The position numbers were made by a program, and so were the translations under genes. The notes beneath the pieces were generated by a model. That model did not search any database. It was not told the origin of the DNA and saw only the letters and a program-made list of their open reading frames with translations. Positions 1 to 7,097 of a stretch of 64,000 bases of DNA are shown here, in pieces. The first letter of the stretch is position 1. The number at the start of each line of letters is the position of its first letter. Origin of the DNA: JAPUEK01 sp963815355 (lineage in GTDB: Bacteria; Pseudomonadota; Alphaproteobacteria; Rhodobacterales; Rhodobacteraceae); NCBI GenBank assembly GCA_963815355.1, contig CAWFGJ010000005.1, positions 331,097-395,096 on the forward strand. The letters are read 5' to 3'.

Positions 1-1
1 G

Positions 2-466
2 CTGGCCGCAGGGCAGACCGGGGCAGTTGTGAACATCAAGAAGGGTCAGTTTCTGGCCCCTTGGGATATGGAGCATGTTGCCCAAAAGGTGGCCTCCACC
101 GGCAACCAGCAAATTTTGCTGACCGAACGCGGATCAAGTTTCGGCTACAACACCTTGGTGGCCGATATGCGCGCCCTGCCCATTCTGGCGCGCACGGGCT
201 ATCCGGTGATCATGGATGCGACCCATTCCGTGCAACAACCCGGCGGCAATGGCACCTCTTCGGGCGGGCAACGTGAGTTTGCGCCGGTCATGGCGCGCTG
301 CGCGGTGGCCTTGGGCATCGCCGGCGTCTTCATCGAAACACATGAAGACCCCGACAGCGCCCCCTCCGATGGGCCGAACATGATTCCGCTGTCCCAGATG
401 CGCGGGCTGATTGGCAGCCTGATGGCCTTCGACCGGCTGGCGAAATCTGACCCTTTGCGGGTCTGA
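2..466 (+). CDS. kdsA: 3-deoxy-8-phosphooctulonate synthase (KDO-8-P synthase), 3' part
   Basis: Condenses phosphoenolpyruvate with arabinose-5-phosphate to make KDO-8-phosphate for the inner core of lipopolysaccharide, in the cytoplasm. The reading frame is open from the left edge of the window, so the true start lies outside; about 155 C-terminal residues are visible. The text carries the KdsA signatures NIKKGQFLAPWDM, ERGSSFGYN, DATHSVQQPGG and FIETHEDPDSAPSDGPNM, which line the PEP/metal site and the C-terminal substrate loop. A GTG at 29 is internal and is not the start. The neighbour at 477 is convergent and only about 10 bases away, with no terminator between them. Identification is secure; only the truncation by the window edge limits it. 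Confidence 0.95.
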   Translation: MAAGQTGAVVNIKKGQFLAPWDMEHVAQKVASTGNQQILLTERGSSFGYNTLVADMRALPILARTGYPVIMDATHSVQQPGGNGTSSGGQREFAPVMARCAVALGIAGVFIETHEDPDSAPSDGPNMIPLSQMRGLIGSLMAFDRLAKSDPLRV

Positions 467-476
467 CAACCGCGTG

Positions 477-1655
477 TCAGGCGACCTGCCCCGCAGCCCA
501 GCCCGATGACCAGGCCCATTGGAAATTATAGCCGCCTAGCCAACCGGTTACGTCAACAACCTCACCCACAAAATAGAGCCCCGGCACGGCCTTTGCCTCC
601 ATCGTGCGCCCGTCCAGCGCGTTGGTGTCCACCCCGCCCAGCGTGACCTCGGCGGTCCGGTAGCCTTCAGAGCCCACCGGAACCAGATCCCAATCGGTGA
701 CCATCCCCGCCACCCGGTCCAGATCGGCCCCCGACAGCTCCGCCAGTGGCGCTGTCAGGCCAGAGGCACTCTCTATATGCCGCGCCAGCTTTTCCGGCAC
801 GATCCGGGCAAGGGCGGTACGCAGCGCCACCCGCCCCGTATCGCGCTTGGCACTACGTAGGGCCGCCGCCACATCCGTTTGCGGCGCAAGGTTCAGCCGG
901 ATGCCAAGGCCCTCGCGCCAATAGCTGGAGATCTGCAAGATCGCCGGGCCGGACAAGCCGCGATGCGTGAACAGCACCGCCTCTTCAAAGCCCGTGCGCC
1001 CACAACCGACCCGCGCCTCCACCGCCACGCCCGCCAGCGGCACCATCCACGCCAATTCCTGCTCGGCAAAGGTCAGCGGCACCAAGCCGGGGCGGGTTTC
1101 CACCAGCGGCAAGCCAAACGTTTCGGCAAGACGATAGCCAAAGCCCGTAGCACCCATCTTGGGAATGGACTTGCCGCCTGTCGCCACCACCACAGCGGCC
1201 GCCCGCAGGGGGCCACGACCCGTCTCCACCTCAAACCCACCCCGCACCTGCCGAACCGCCTCTACCGTGCAGCCCAGCCACAGGGCCCCCCCCGCCGAGG
1301 CCAGATCGCGCAGCAGCATCTCCACAACCTGCCGGGCCGAGCCGTCACAAAATAACTGCCCCAGGGTCTTTTCATGCCACGCAATACCCGCTGCATCCAT
1401 CCGCGCGATGAAATCCCATTGCGTGTAGCGCTTAAGAGCCGACAGCGCAAAGCGCGGGTTCTGCGACAAAAACCGGTCCGGCAAGATGCCAAGGTTGGTA
1501 AAGTTGCACCGCCCCCCGCCCGAGATGCGAATCTTTTCGCCCGCCGCCTTGGCGTGATCTATGACCACAACCCGCCGCCCGCGCCGCGCCGCTTCGATCC
1601 CGGCGAAAAGCCCCGCAGCTCCCGCACCCAGTATGACCACATCCACCTTGTCCAT
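477..1655 (-). CDS. HI0933/BaiN-type FAD-dependent flavoprotein (NAD(P)/FAD oxidoreductase)
   Basis: A roughly 392-residue flavoprotein of the HI0933 family, whose cellular role is not firmly known. The N-terminus has the dinucleotide-binding motif VVILGAGAAGLFAGIEAARRG. The family's GGGRCNFTN appears about 50 residues later, VVVATGGKS in the middle, and the closing FAD contact GWLGGYNFQWAWSSGWAAG at the end. The frame stays open to 1793, but those extra 46 residues look non-coding; the ATG at 1655 directly precedes the nucleotide-binding strand and gives the normal family length. It is divergent from tRNA-Gln and convergent with kdsA. The family call is firm; substrate and reaction cannot be told from sequence. 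Confidence 0.88.
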   Translation of the reverse strand: MDKVDVVILGAGAAGLFAGIEAARRGRRVVVIDHAKAAGEKIRISGGGRCNFTNLGILPDRFLSQNPRFALSALKRYTQWDFIARMDAAGIAWHEKTLGQLFCDGSARQVVEMLLRDLASAGGALWLGCTVEAVRQVRGGFEVETGRGPLRAAAVVVATGGKSIPKMGATGFGYRLAETFGLPLVETRPGLVPLTFAEQELAWMVPLAGVAVEARVGCGRTGFEEAVLFTHRGLSGPAILQISSYWREGLGIRLNLAPQTDVAAALRSAKRDTGRVALRTALARIVPEKLARHIESASGLTAPLAELSGADLDRVAGMVTDWDLVPVGSEGYRTAEVTLGGVDTNALDGRTMEAKAVPGLYFVGEVVDVTGWLGGYNFQWAWSSGWAAGQVA

Positions 1656-1767
1656 GGCCTTGCCTAGCGTGACACGGCTTTGCTGACAACCGCCGGAATA
1701 TTTTCCGGAATTCGGCAAGTTCCCCCCTTGCACCCCCCCGACCGCTTCGCTAAATACCGCCGCAAGT

Positions 1768-1842
1768 TGGGGCGTCGCCAAGTGGTAAGGCATCGGTTTT
1801 TGGTACCGACATACCTAGGTTCGAATCCTAGCGCCCCAGCCA
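1768..1842 (+). tRNA. tRNA-Gln (anticodon TTG)
   Basis: A complete cloverleaf of 75 nt with encoded CCA. The acceptor stem TGGGGCG pairs with CGCCCCA, followed by the discriminator G and CCA. The anticodon stem TCGGT/ACCGA encloses the loop TTTTGGT with anticodon TTG (glutamine), and the T arm is CTAGGTTCGAATCCTAG. It is followed at once by a small hairpin and a T-rich run. Its 3' half and downstream flank recur at 7009-7097, which marks it as the landing site or left edge of the accessory region to its right. Confidence 0.95.
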
Positions 1843-1912
1843 ACTTCTCGCAGAGATCGCGAGTATTATTTTCCAAACACTTACGCACCGCCGCAAGCAC
1901 TAAACCGCCCCA
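1824..1912 (+). repeat. Direct repeat copy A: tRNA-Gln 3' end plus downstream flank
   Basis: This 89-base block, running from the T arm of tRNA-Gln through its terminator to an A-C-rich tail, recurs in the same orientation at 7009-7097 with 83 of 89 positions identical and no gaps. It is either an att-type direct repeat left by an integrating element or one half of an old tandem duplication of the tRNA locus. Confidence 0.85.
1847..1872 (+). terminator. Probable terminator of tRNA-Gln
   Basis: CTCGC (1847-1851) and GCGAG (1859-1863) form a 5-bp hairpin with a 7-base loop, followed by the T-rich TATTATTTT. The hairpin arms are conserved in the second copy at 7032-7057, although the loop and T-run differ by a base each. 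Confidence 0.55.
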
Positions 1913-2141
1913 AGGGCTGCCCAAATGCGGGTCGGCGGGTGACGGGGTTTACAATCGCCGCGGGTCAGTGGCACGGGGTTGGAGCAGATCAAATCCTACT
2001 CCGAGCATTGTCATCTGGTAGACGACTCATTGTGCGAAGAAGTTCTTTGCGCAGTTGATCTATTTGCCAAACGTGCACAATATTTGACTAAATCCTCTAC
2101 CGCATGATTGAATAGCCGGACTAGGTAAGGGGTGGGCGTGC
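1913..2141. other. Non-coding left edge of the accessory region
   Basis: No convincing gene. Base composition shifts from GC-rich to visibly AT-richer near 2000. A possible promoter for the gene at 2142 is TTGATC, 17 bases, CAATAT around 2056-2084; this is weak and unsupported by anything else. The start at 2142 is preceded by AAGGGGTGGG as ribosome binding site. Confidence 0.3.
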
Positions 2142-3143
2142 ATGGACAAACCTGACTCAGATCCTGCCGACCATACCGAGCCTAATACTTGGGAAGAAAT
2201 GCGTTCGCTTGTGATTGAGAATTCAATCCAACTTCCCCACCATGCGTCCGCAGAAGCTAAGCGTGCCGAAATGCGATCCCAGTCTATGCATCTACTTCGC
2301 GCGTTCGTTGACGAAGGCATACGTGTAGCCAAGGAACGTAGTTTGGAACCAATGACCCCGGGTGCTTGGCGCACAATTGAAGCTATCAGCGATATCGCCA
2401 AAGACGTCATACTCTCGCTGTCAATGTTTGAACTACCATTCGATGGTGACGAGCGGGCCAAGCTGTCGCCAGAGAAGATCAATCGCACACTTCGTATTAC
2501 CCACCCTACTCCAGCCCGCGATTTGGTCTATGAAGCAGGACGGGGAAAGCAGGGGGTGATTGACAAGGACGGGTTCCACGACGCGGTAAGTCGGTATTTG
2601 AAGAGCGAATTCCGCTTCCCATTTGCAGACCGAATTCTCCTGACAGCTTCGGTTGATATCGAGACGGTCGCTTATCTAGCTGAAATTTATGAAAAGAACA
2701 TCTTAACCCGGAAGAGCGTCGCATCTGTCATGGATCGTGCACCTATCGCAACTTGGTTGATAGGAAGGGGCTGGTCCGTACTTCGTCTGGCAGTCGTCAC
2801 CGTCGCTTTGATTGGCATGACCCGCATGGATTGGCTAAGCGAAGTTAATGCGTTTTGGCTATTTCTTGGATTTGTAGGGCTGTGGGCCCTTGGCACTGTC
2901 GTATCGTTCATGGGCTACCTGTCGTTCAGGCAGCGATGGAAATCCTTGCAACCAAAGCTAGTCCACCTACCACAAGCAATGGTCGCCTTTTACGGTGAAC
3001 TCCACTGCGAAGGACCGCTTAGCGTCCGCAGAGTCCGTGAGCAATCTCAGAAACTCGCAGATATGGGTGCGGTCTGGCCAGGTGGAGTATGGGCACTACT
3101 AGACGACATGGAAGCGAGGGGCGTCGTTACGATGCACGGCTAA
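2142..3143 (+). CDS. Hypothetical two-helix membrane protein of the island
   Basis: A 333-residue protein I do not recognise. Residues 1-210 are hydrophilic and mostly helical-looking, with charged stretches. Two adjacent hydrophobic segments follow (about 211-235 and 240-265, the second containing WLFLGFVGLWALGTVV), then a cytosolic tail of some 65 residues. The start is supported by the purine-rich AAGGGGTGGG upstream of the ATG. Codon use is AT-richer than in genes outside the island, which fits horizontal transfer. It faces the polymerase-like gene at 3188 tail to tail with a gap of about 44 bases. Topology (soluble domain - helical hairpin - soluble tail) is all that can be said. Confidence 0.7.
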   Translation: MDKPDSDPADHTEPNTWEEMRSLVIENSIQLPHHASAEAKRAEMRSQSMHLLRAFVDEGIRVAKERSLEPMTPGAWRTIEAISDIAKDVILSLSMFELPFDGDERAKLSPEKINRTLRITHPTPARDLVYEAGRGKQGVIDKDGFHDAVSRYLKSEFRFPFADRILLTASVDIETVAYLAEIYEKNILTRKSVASVMDRAPIATWLIGRGWSVLRLAVVTVALIGMTRMDWLSEVNAFWLFLGFVGLWALGTVVSFMGYLSFRQRWKSLQPKLVHLPQAMVAFYGELHCEGPLSVRRVREQSQKLADMGAVWPGGVWALLDDMEARGVVTMHG

Positions 3144-3187
3144 AGGCAGCGAGCAGGAATAGGTATAAGTAATGGAAGATGAAGGGG

Positions 3188-4603
3188 TTAGACAGTGCTA
3201 GGAGCTACTAGTTCCCCCGCCCCATAATGAACCACTTCCCTACCCTTCCTCTTCTCCCACCCACTTATCCGGTCAAGATAACCTTTGCCTCTTGGGGTCT
3301 CGCGCCACGACTGGTAGTCAAGAACAACAACACGTTCACCCGTCATCTCATCCAAGCCGAACCCGTTAGCGTCGATGGCCAGAGCTTTGCCCACGACTAG
3401 TCGCGCTGCCAGCCCCATTGCCGCCTTCAAGTCCCCGACGTGGGTATAGTCGATGATGAAGCTATCATGCACCGACAAGACCGGGATATCTCTGCGGGTA
3501 AAGAAGCGCTGGACCAGAGCAGCGATTTGACCGTCTAGGTTCATCAAGCGGATGCCTTGGTCAGCGCAGAGACAGTCGGTCAGGTGCGGGTGGCGGGTGG
3601 TAAAGGCGACAAGCAAGACCCCCAACTCTGTGTTGGTCAGTCCTTTGGCCACATGACCCGTTGGAAATCCCTCTCGGAAGCTTGCAAACGCAGCACGCTC
3701 ACTGCCCGCATTCAGAGCCGTCAGCACTAGCTTCTTGATTATGGCCCTCTGCAACTCAGGAGGAGCACCGGGCACCTGTCCTGCTGGCAACTCATAGGGG
3801 TCGCCCTCAATAGCCACCCCTCGTTGAGCAGACAGTATCGCTACATGCAGTCCCTTAAAGTCCACCTCTACCGTTGGGGTGTCGTTGATGAAGATCTGCC
3901 CTCTGAGCGTCTTATCTATCTGCTGCCACCAAGGCCCATAGAACCGGCCATTGCAGCCCCAGTCACCACGACTGAAGATACGTCTGACGAACTGATGGTG
4001 GTGGTCAATGTGAACCCTGACTTCTCGCCCTCGTTCGTCCCGTCTGGTCACCCAAGAGTCCTCTAGGCCCGGTATGTCGATGTAACTGCTGGCCAGCATG
4101 GTATTATAGGCCACCAGTTCACGCCGCATCGCAAGCGTTTGCTCGGTATCCTCGTAGTCAACCAGCTTGGCCCCGTCCCCATCGCCTGCCCTAAGAACAA
4201 TACATTCTTGGTTCTCGGCTTGGTGGATATCGTCACGGGTGACGTGGAGGCGTCTAAACATCGCCCGTAGCGGTTCTGCCGCCCTGATCCTAGTTGTTCT
4301 GTTGCCCAGAGACTTGGACCCTCCATAGCTGCCCTTGGCAAGGTCAATCAGCCCCACCTCCGCCAGCGTCAGGATCAGCGGAAGGATCTTCTTTGATATG
4401 TTCAGGGCGTTATAGCGCGACCACGAGTGCCAGTCGTTTTGTGACATGGACACCCCGATGCTCAACTCTGGGTCTTCCAGCCAAGCCACGTACAAGTCCA
4501 GGATCAACACCCGCAACTGGTGCTTAAAACTGCGCTTGGGTTGAACGCAGACCCAAGCACCGCTTGCAGTTCCTTGGGGTAGTTCCTGCGATACAGCCAG
4601 CAC
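3188..4603 (-). CDS. Uncharacterised protein with family-A-polymerase-like palm motifs; 5' end apparently frameshifted
   Basis: A 471-residue product. Residues 60-120 look like a winged-helix module. From about 205 there are motifs resembling a single-subunit (Pol I/T7 type) right-hand polymerase: PTVEVDFKGLH (Asp248) for motif A, RAIIKKLVLTALNAG (Arg286, Lys290) for the finger helix of motif B, and VLSVHDSFIID (His379-Asp380) for motif C. A family-like stretch GRFYGPWWQQI precedes motif A. No exonuclease domain is seen. The only start in this frame is GTG 4603 with a poor binding site. One frame away, ATG 4641 sits behind a perfect AAAGGAGGACGC and encodes a sensible N-terminus (starting MSVTIQYAYLKQQCW) that stops at 4504, so about one base separates the two halves. 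It may be a broken gene, a sequencing error or a recoded one. The polymerase role is inference from motifs. Confidence 0.6.
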   Translation of the reverse strand: MLAVSQELPQGTASGAWVCVQPKRSFKHQLRVLILDLYVAWLEDPELSIGVSMSQNDWHSWSRYNALNISKKILPLILTLAEVGLIDLAKGSYGGSKSLGNRTTRIRAAEPLRAMFRRLHVTRDDIHQAENQECIVLRAGDGDGAKLVDYEDTEQTLAMRRELVAYNTMLASSYIDIPGLEDSWVTRRDERGREVRVHIDHHHQFVRRIFSRGDWGCNGRFYGPWWQQIDKTLRGQIFINDTPTVEVDFKGLHVAILSAQRGVAIEGDPYELPAGQVPGAPPELQRAIIKKLVLTALNAGSERAAFASFREGFPTGHVAKGLTNTELGVLLVAFTTRHPHLTDCLCADQGIRLMNLDGQIAALVQRFFTRRDIPVLSVHDSFIIDYTHVGDLKAAMGLAARLVVGKALAIDANGFGLDEMTGERVVVLDYQSWRETPRGKGYLDRISGWEKRKGREVVHYGAGELVAPSTV

Positions 4604-4641
4604 TGCTGCTTCAGGTAGGCATACTGAATAGTCACAGACAT
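4504..4641 (-). CDS. Probable true N-terminus of the polymerase-like gene, in the -1-related frame
   Basis: 45 codons from ATG 4641 to TGA 4504, overlapping the larger frame by about 100 bases. AAAGGAGG lies seven bases or so before the ATG, the strongest ribosome site in the island. The product begins MSVTIQYAYLKQQCWLYRR and continues NYPKELQAVLGSAFNP, after which the larger frame supplies KRSFKHQLRVL. That join reads as one continuous protein. No classical X-XXY-YYZ slippery heptamer is visible in the overlap, so a frameshift mutation or sequence error is more likely than programmed recoding. Confidence 0.45.
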   Translation of the reverse strand: MSVTIQYAYLKQQCWLYRRNYPKELQAVLGSAFNPSAVLSTSCGC

Positions 4642-4648
4642 GCGTCCT

Positions 4649-4672
4649 CCTTTTGGGGCGGTTGCCCCAAGG
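4649..4672 (-). promoter_or_regulatory. Hairpin in the leader of the polymerase-like gene
   Basis: TTGGGGC (4653-4659) and GCCCCAA (4664-4670) form a 7-bp perfect stem with a four-base loop just upstream of the AAGGAGG of ATG 4641. It could be an operator, an attenuator or an RNA structure masking the ribosome site. Confidence 0.45.
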
Positions 4673-4722
4673 TTCATTGGTTTGCTGATTTTTAGATTAG
4701 TTTGATCGGCTTAGAGGGATAG

Positions 4723-4917
4723 TTAAGTTCCCTGCTCAACCTCGTCTGGGGTCAAAACCCTTAGGATCATGGAGACTTCGGGTTCCCCATACTCACCCGC
4801 CAGCGGCCCTGTTATTGCCACCCCTGTTACGCAATCGCCCAAGACCTCGTCGATCTTAAACCAGTGCTCAGGCACCTCGTCAAAGGCTGCGATCACCACC
4901 ACATCACCGGGCTTCAT
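4723..4917 (-). CDS. Small hypothetical protein (64 aa)
   Basis: An acidic 64-residue protein starting MKPGDVVVIAAFDEVPEHW. It looks like a small beta-rich (SH3/KOW-like) fold such as is common in phage and plasmid accessory genes; that is an impression only. It lies upstream of, and in the same direction as, the polymerase-like gene. The start is convincing because the short frame at 4904-5023 ends across it (GATGAAGCCCGGTGA), a typical translational-coupling overlap. Confidence 0.5.
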   Translation of the reverse strand: MKPGDVVVIAAFDEVPEHWFKIDEVLGDCVTGVAITGPLAGEYGEPEVSMILRVLTPDEVEQGT

Positions 4918-5023
4918 CGTACCACCCCGCCTTCATGACCTCCTTGAACAGCGCCAGTGCCAGGCCATGACTGACCCGTGCTGCCACCCAGAGAACCACC
5001 GCAAGGCCGATCCAGCCCCGCAC
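4904..5023 (-). CDS. Possible 39-aa single-helix membrane peptide
   Basis: From GTG 5023 the frame reads VRGWIGLAVVLWVAARVSH and then GLALALFKEVMKAGW before stopping at 4904 inside the next gene's start region. It has one hydrophobic helix flanked by Arg/Lys, and the 14-base overlap with the gene at 4917 supports it. Against it: no ATG, and a terminator hairpin sits immediately upstream. Weakly supported. Confidence 0.3.
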   Translation of the reverse strand: MRGWIGLAVVLWVAARVSHGLALALFKEVMKAGWYDEAR

Positions 5024-5054
5024 GACAAAAAGAAACCCCCGGACGAACCGAGGG
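5023..5054 (-). terminator. Rho-independent terminator, leftward
   Basis: On the minus strand CCCTCGG-TTCGT-CCGGGGG (5054 to 5036) forms a 7-bp stem with one G-U pair, followed by TTTCTTTTT. It would end transcripts coming from the pepsin-like gene at 5376. Confidence 0.6.
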
Positions 5055-5375
5055 CTGCAAACGTCTTCATGGTCGAGCTCCTGTTTCTACTTCCTATTAT
5101 AGATACAGGGGGTGCCTCACTTTTTGGGGGTGGGGAGGAAGGGGAAGAGCGCTGGGAGGTCACAAACGGCCCGTTGCAGCCCTCCCTTGCCGTCCCCGAC
5201 GCTGCACCAGAACGGACGGTCGTGCAGTCTGCAGCACTTTCGAAAGGTGAACGGCGGCAGTGCGAGAGATCTGGGATCAGCCCAACGGCCACCTTCTTGT
5301 CTGGACAATAAATGCGCAGGGAATTCAGATGCAGCGTTGGCAGGCGTAAGATCAAGGTCGATTGGGCAAACCCTG
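5055..5375. other. Non-coding stretch after the pepsin-like gene
   Basis: Short overlapping open frames exist on both strands but none has a ribosome site or a protein-like composition. I see only the terminator at its left end. Base composition is GC-richer than the neighbouring island genes. It may be degenerate DNA or a long 3' leader. Confidence 0.3.
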
Positions 5376-6467
5376 CTATTCCGCCCCAAGGGCAAGTCCA
5401 ATGCGCTCTCGATCAAGATCCACGGCAAGTCGGTTTTCCTCAAAAAACCGGATGCCTACGATGTGATGATCCAATCCCTCGGCAAACTCCACTTCAGGGC
5501 TGTAGCGGGTCTCGAACTCCCATTTCTTCAATGAGTTGACCTTGACGGGAACTCCCTTTTTCAGCGGCTTGCCGCCGGCCCCGGCAACGACGATCGTCGA
5601 GTTTCCGGTATCAAACAAAGTGGGTTTGCAAATCGTTGTCTCTCCGAAAGACAGGCAAGCTGTCAGTGTCGGAAAATTGAAACGGTTGTCGGCGCGCGCG
5701 GTCGCCGCGAATTTCCAGTCATCGCCCATGTCTGGCGCTAGCCCAATGGAAAGTGCGGGCACCTCCGGGCAGTTCCGATCCTCGATGGTGCAGGTGTCCC
5801 ACGTGCCCCCCAACCCGCCGATCGTATAGCCGCGGTTCAACCCCGCCGGAGCGTCAACCTCGGCAAGTGGCGACCGGATACTGCCCGCATCGTCGATGGC
5901 ACCGATGGGGGAAATGCCGATAATTCCCTTGGGCCACAGTCGGCCACCCACAATCTCTCCATCCGACCGCCTGACTTTCTTGGTGCGGATCAGGAATGCA
6001 ATCGGTTTCTGCGTTACCGCCACATCGTCAGAAGACCCAACCTGCACAACAGCATATGCAAGGTTTCCGTATTCATCATAGGTTCCGTAATGCGCCACCA
6101 ATTCTTGGGTCGTCACCGTGATGCCGTCGATCTGGGTCACTTTGTCGATCTTTATCCCGTCGGATGAGCACATCTCCGCAGGTAGCACCACCGCACAATC
6201 CACCGTCATCCCAGCGGACCCAGTGTCCAGTAAAAGGGGTTGGTCTACTGTTCGCCTCCCCACCTTGGCCAGATTAAGATAAATCAAGCGGATGTTTTTC
6301 GGCTTACCAGGATACTCCTGTTTGATCACTGGCAACACGAGCGGGGACGCATTCTCTGCGTGACCCAGACTTGCAGAAGCAAAAAGGGCCACAACCGCCA
6401 CTGCCGCGACAGGTCTTGGATTGTGCAAATGCGAGAAAGCGGAAATAAGGCAGTCAATGATCTTCAT
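5376..6467 (-). CDS. Secreted pepsin-like (A1-type) aspartic protease homologue with two DTG motifs
   Basis: A 363-residue exported protein. A signal peptide with the hydrophobic core VAAVAVVALFASASLGHA is cleaved near residue 38. The mature part has two catalytic-type loops, LLLDTGSAGMTVD (Asp81) and TLFDTGNSTIVV (Asp286), about 205 residues apart as in two-lobed pepsins; single-lobed retropepsins have one. Several Cys (for instance CTIEDRNC and CLSFGETTIC) could form periplasmic disulfides. Start choice: ATG 6467 is the closest to the signal peptide; ATG 6488 is an alternative. It lies alone, leftward, inside the tRNA-Gln island. Bacterial pepsins are rare; the nearest described are the shewasins. 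Activity is inferred, and a DUF3443-like non-enzymatic relative is possible. Confidence 0.65.
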   Translation of the reverse strand: MKIIDCLISAFSHLHNPRPVAAVAVVALFASASLGHAENASPLVLPVIKQEYPGKPKNIRLIYLNLAKVGRRTVDQPLLLDTGSAGMTVDCAVVLPAEMCSSDGIKIDKVTQIDGITVTTQELVAHYGTYDEYGNLAYAVVQVGSSDDVAVTQKPIAFLIRTKKVRRSDGEIVGGRLWPKGIIGISPIGAIDDAGSIRSPLAEVDAPAGLNRGYTIGGLGGTWDTCTIEDRNCPEVPALSIGLAPDMGDDWKFAATARADNRFNFPTLTACLSFGETTICKPTLFDTGNSTIVVAGAGGKPLKKGVPVKVNSLKKWEFETRYSPEVEFAEGLDHHIVGIRFFEENRLAVDLDRERIGLALGAE

Positions 6468-6959
6468 GGCACATCCATTTTCTTGCATTGCGCAAGCAAT
6501 CGCCCTTTTCGCACGAGATCGCGATTGTAGAACGCTCGTCTGATATCGCCTCACCGTCAAGTGCTTGGCGCTGTCGTTCAGGTCTCCAATTCAGCGCGCG
6601 GGTTGATCAGTTCTCGGATCTGACGCACCTGTGCAACCGGTGGGTTTGTGCGCAGTTGCATTAACGTTCCAGGCCCATAAAGGTCATGGGCCACTTATCG
6701 AGTCCACAGTGCAACTTCCCCGGTCGGTCATCCTTGGCGCAACTATCTGCGGTTTAAATACCTGGGATGCTGACAGCTCCCGGATGTTTCCGACCGCATA
6801 CGCCGCCGTTCATCGTGGGCGGACAGGCTTGATCACCTCCTCTGGCGCTGCGAAAGAAGGACCGCTTGATCTGCATACCGCGAGAAGTTGCCGCGCCGCC
6901 GCAAGCCCGCTTTCCGCCCAAACCAGCACTCCCCCCTAACCGCCCCAGCCGCTGCCCCA

Positions 6960-7034
6960 CCCCGCAAGGCTCGGCATCGTTTTGGTACCAGTCCAACGGC
7001 CAACCCGAAATCCTAGCGCCCCCGCCAACTTCTC
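6960..7034 (+). pseudogene. Decayed tRNA-Gln copy
   Basis: The stretch keeps GGCATCG-TTTT-GGTACC (anticodon arm of the intact tRNA-Gln, with bases missing from the loop) and AATCCTAGCGCCCCCGCCA (T arm, acceptor 3' strand, CC-type end). The D arm, the 5' acceptor strand and the T loop are scrambled, so it cannot fold. It is the head of the 89-bp repeat copy and supports a duplication of the whole tRNA locus rather than of a short core. Confidence 0.6.
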
Positions 7035-7097
7035 GCAGAAATCGCGAGTAATATTTTCCAAACACTTACCCACCGCCGCAAGCGCCAAACCGCCCCA
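7009..7097 (+). repeat. Direct repeat copy B: right boundary of the tRNA-Gln island
   Basis: Same orientation and length as 1824-1912, with six substitutions in 89 positions. It includes the former tRNA 3' end and the terminator hairpin arms. With copy A it brackets about 5.1 kb of accessory DNA. Confidence 0.8.

Noticed and set aside
1981..2005. Another tRNA 3' end (AAATCCTACTCCGAGCA)
   Set aside because: It resembles a T arm plus acceptor strand, but no matching 5' acceptor strand or anticodon arm lies upstream.
4504..4603. Programmed -1 ribosomal frameshift in the polymerase-like gene
   Set aside because: No X-XXY-YYZ heptamer in the overlap and no downstream pseudoknot that I can see; a mutation or sequence error is simpler.
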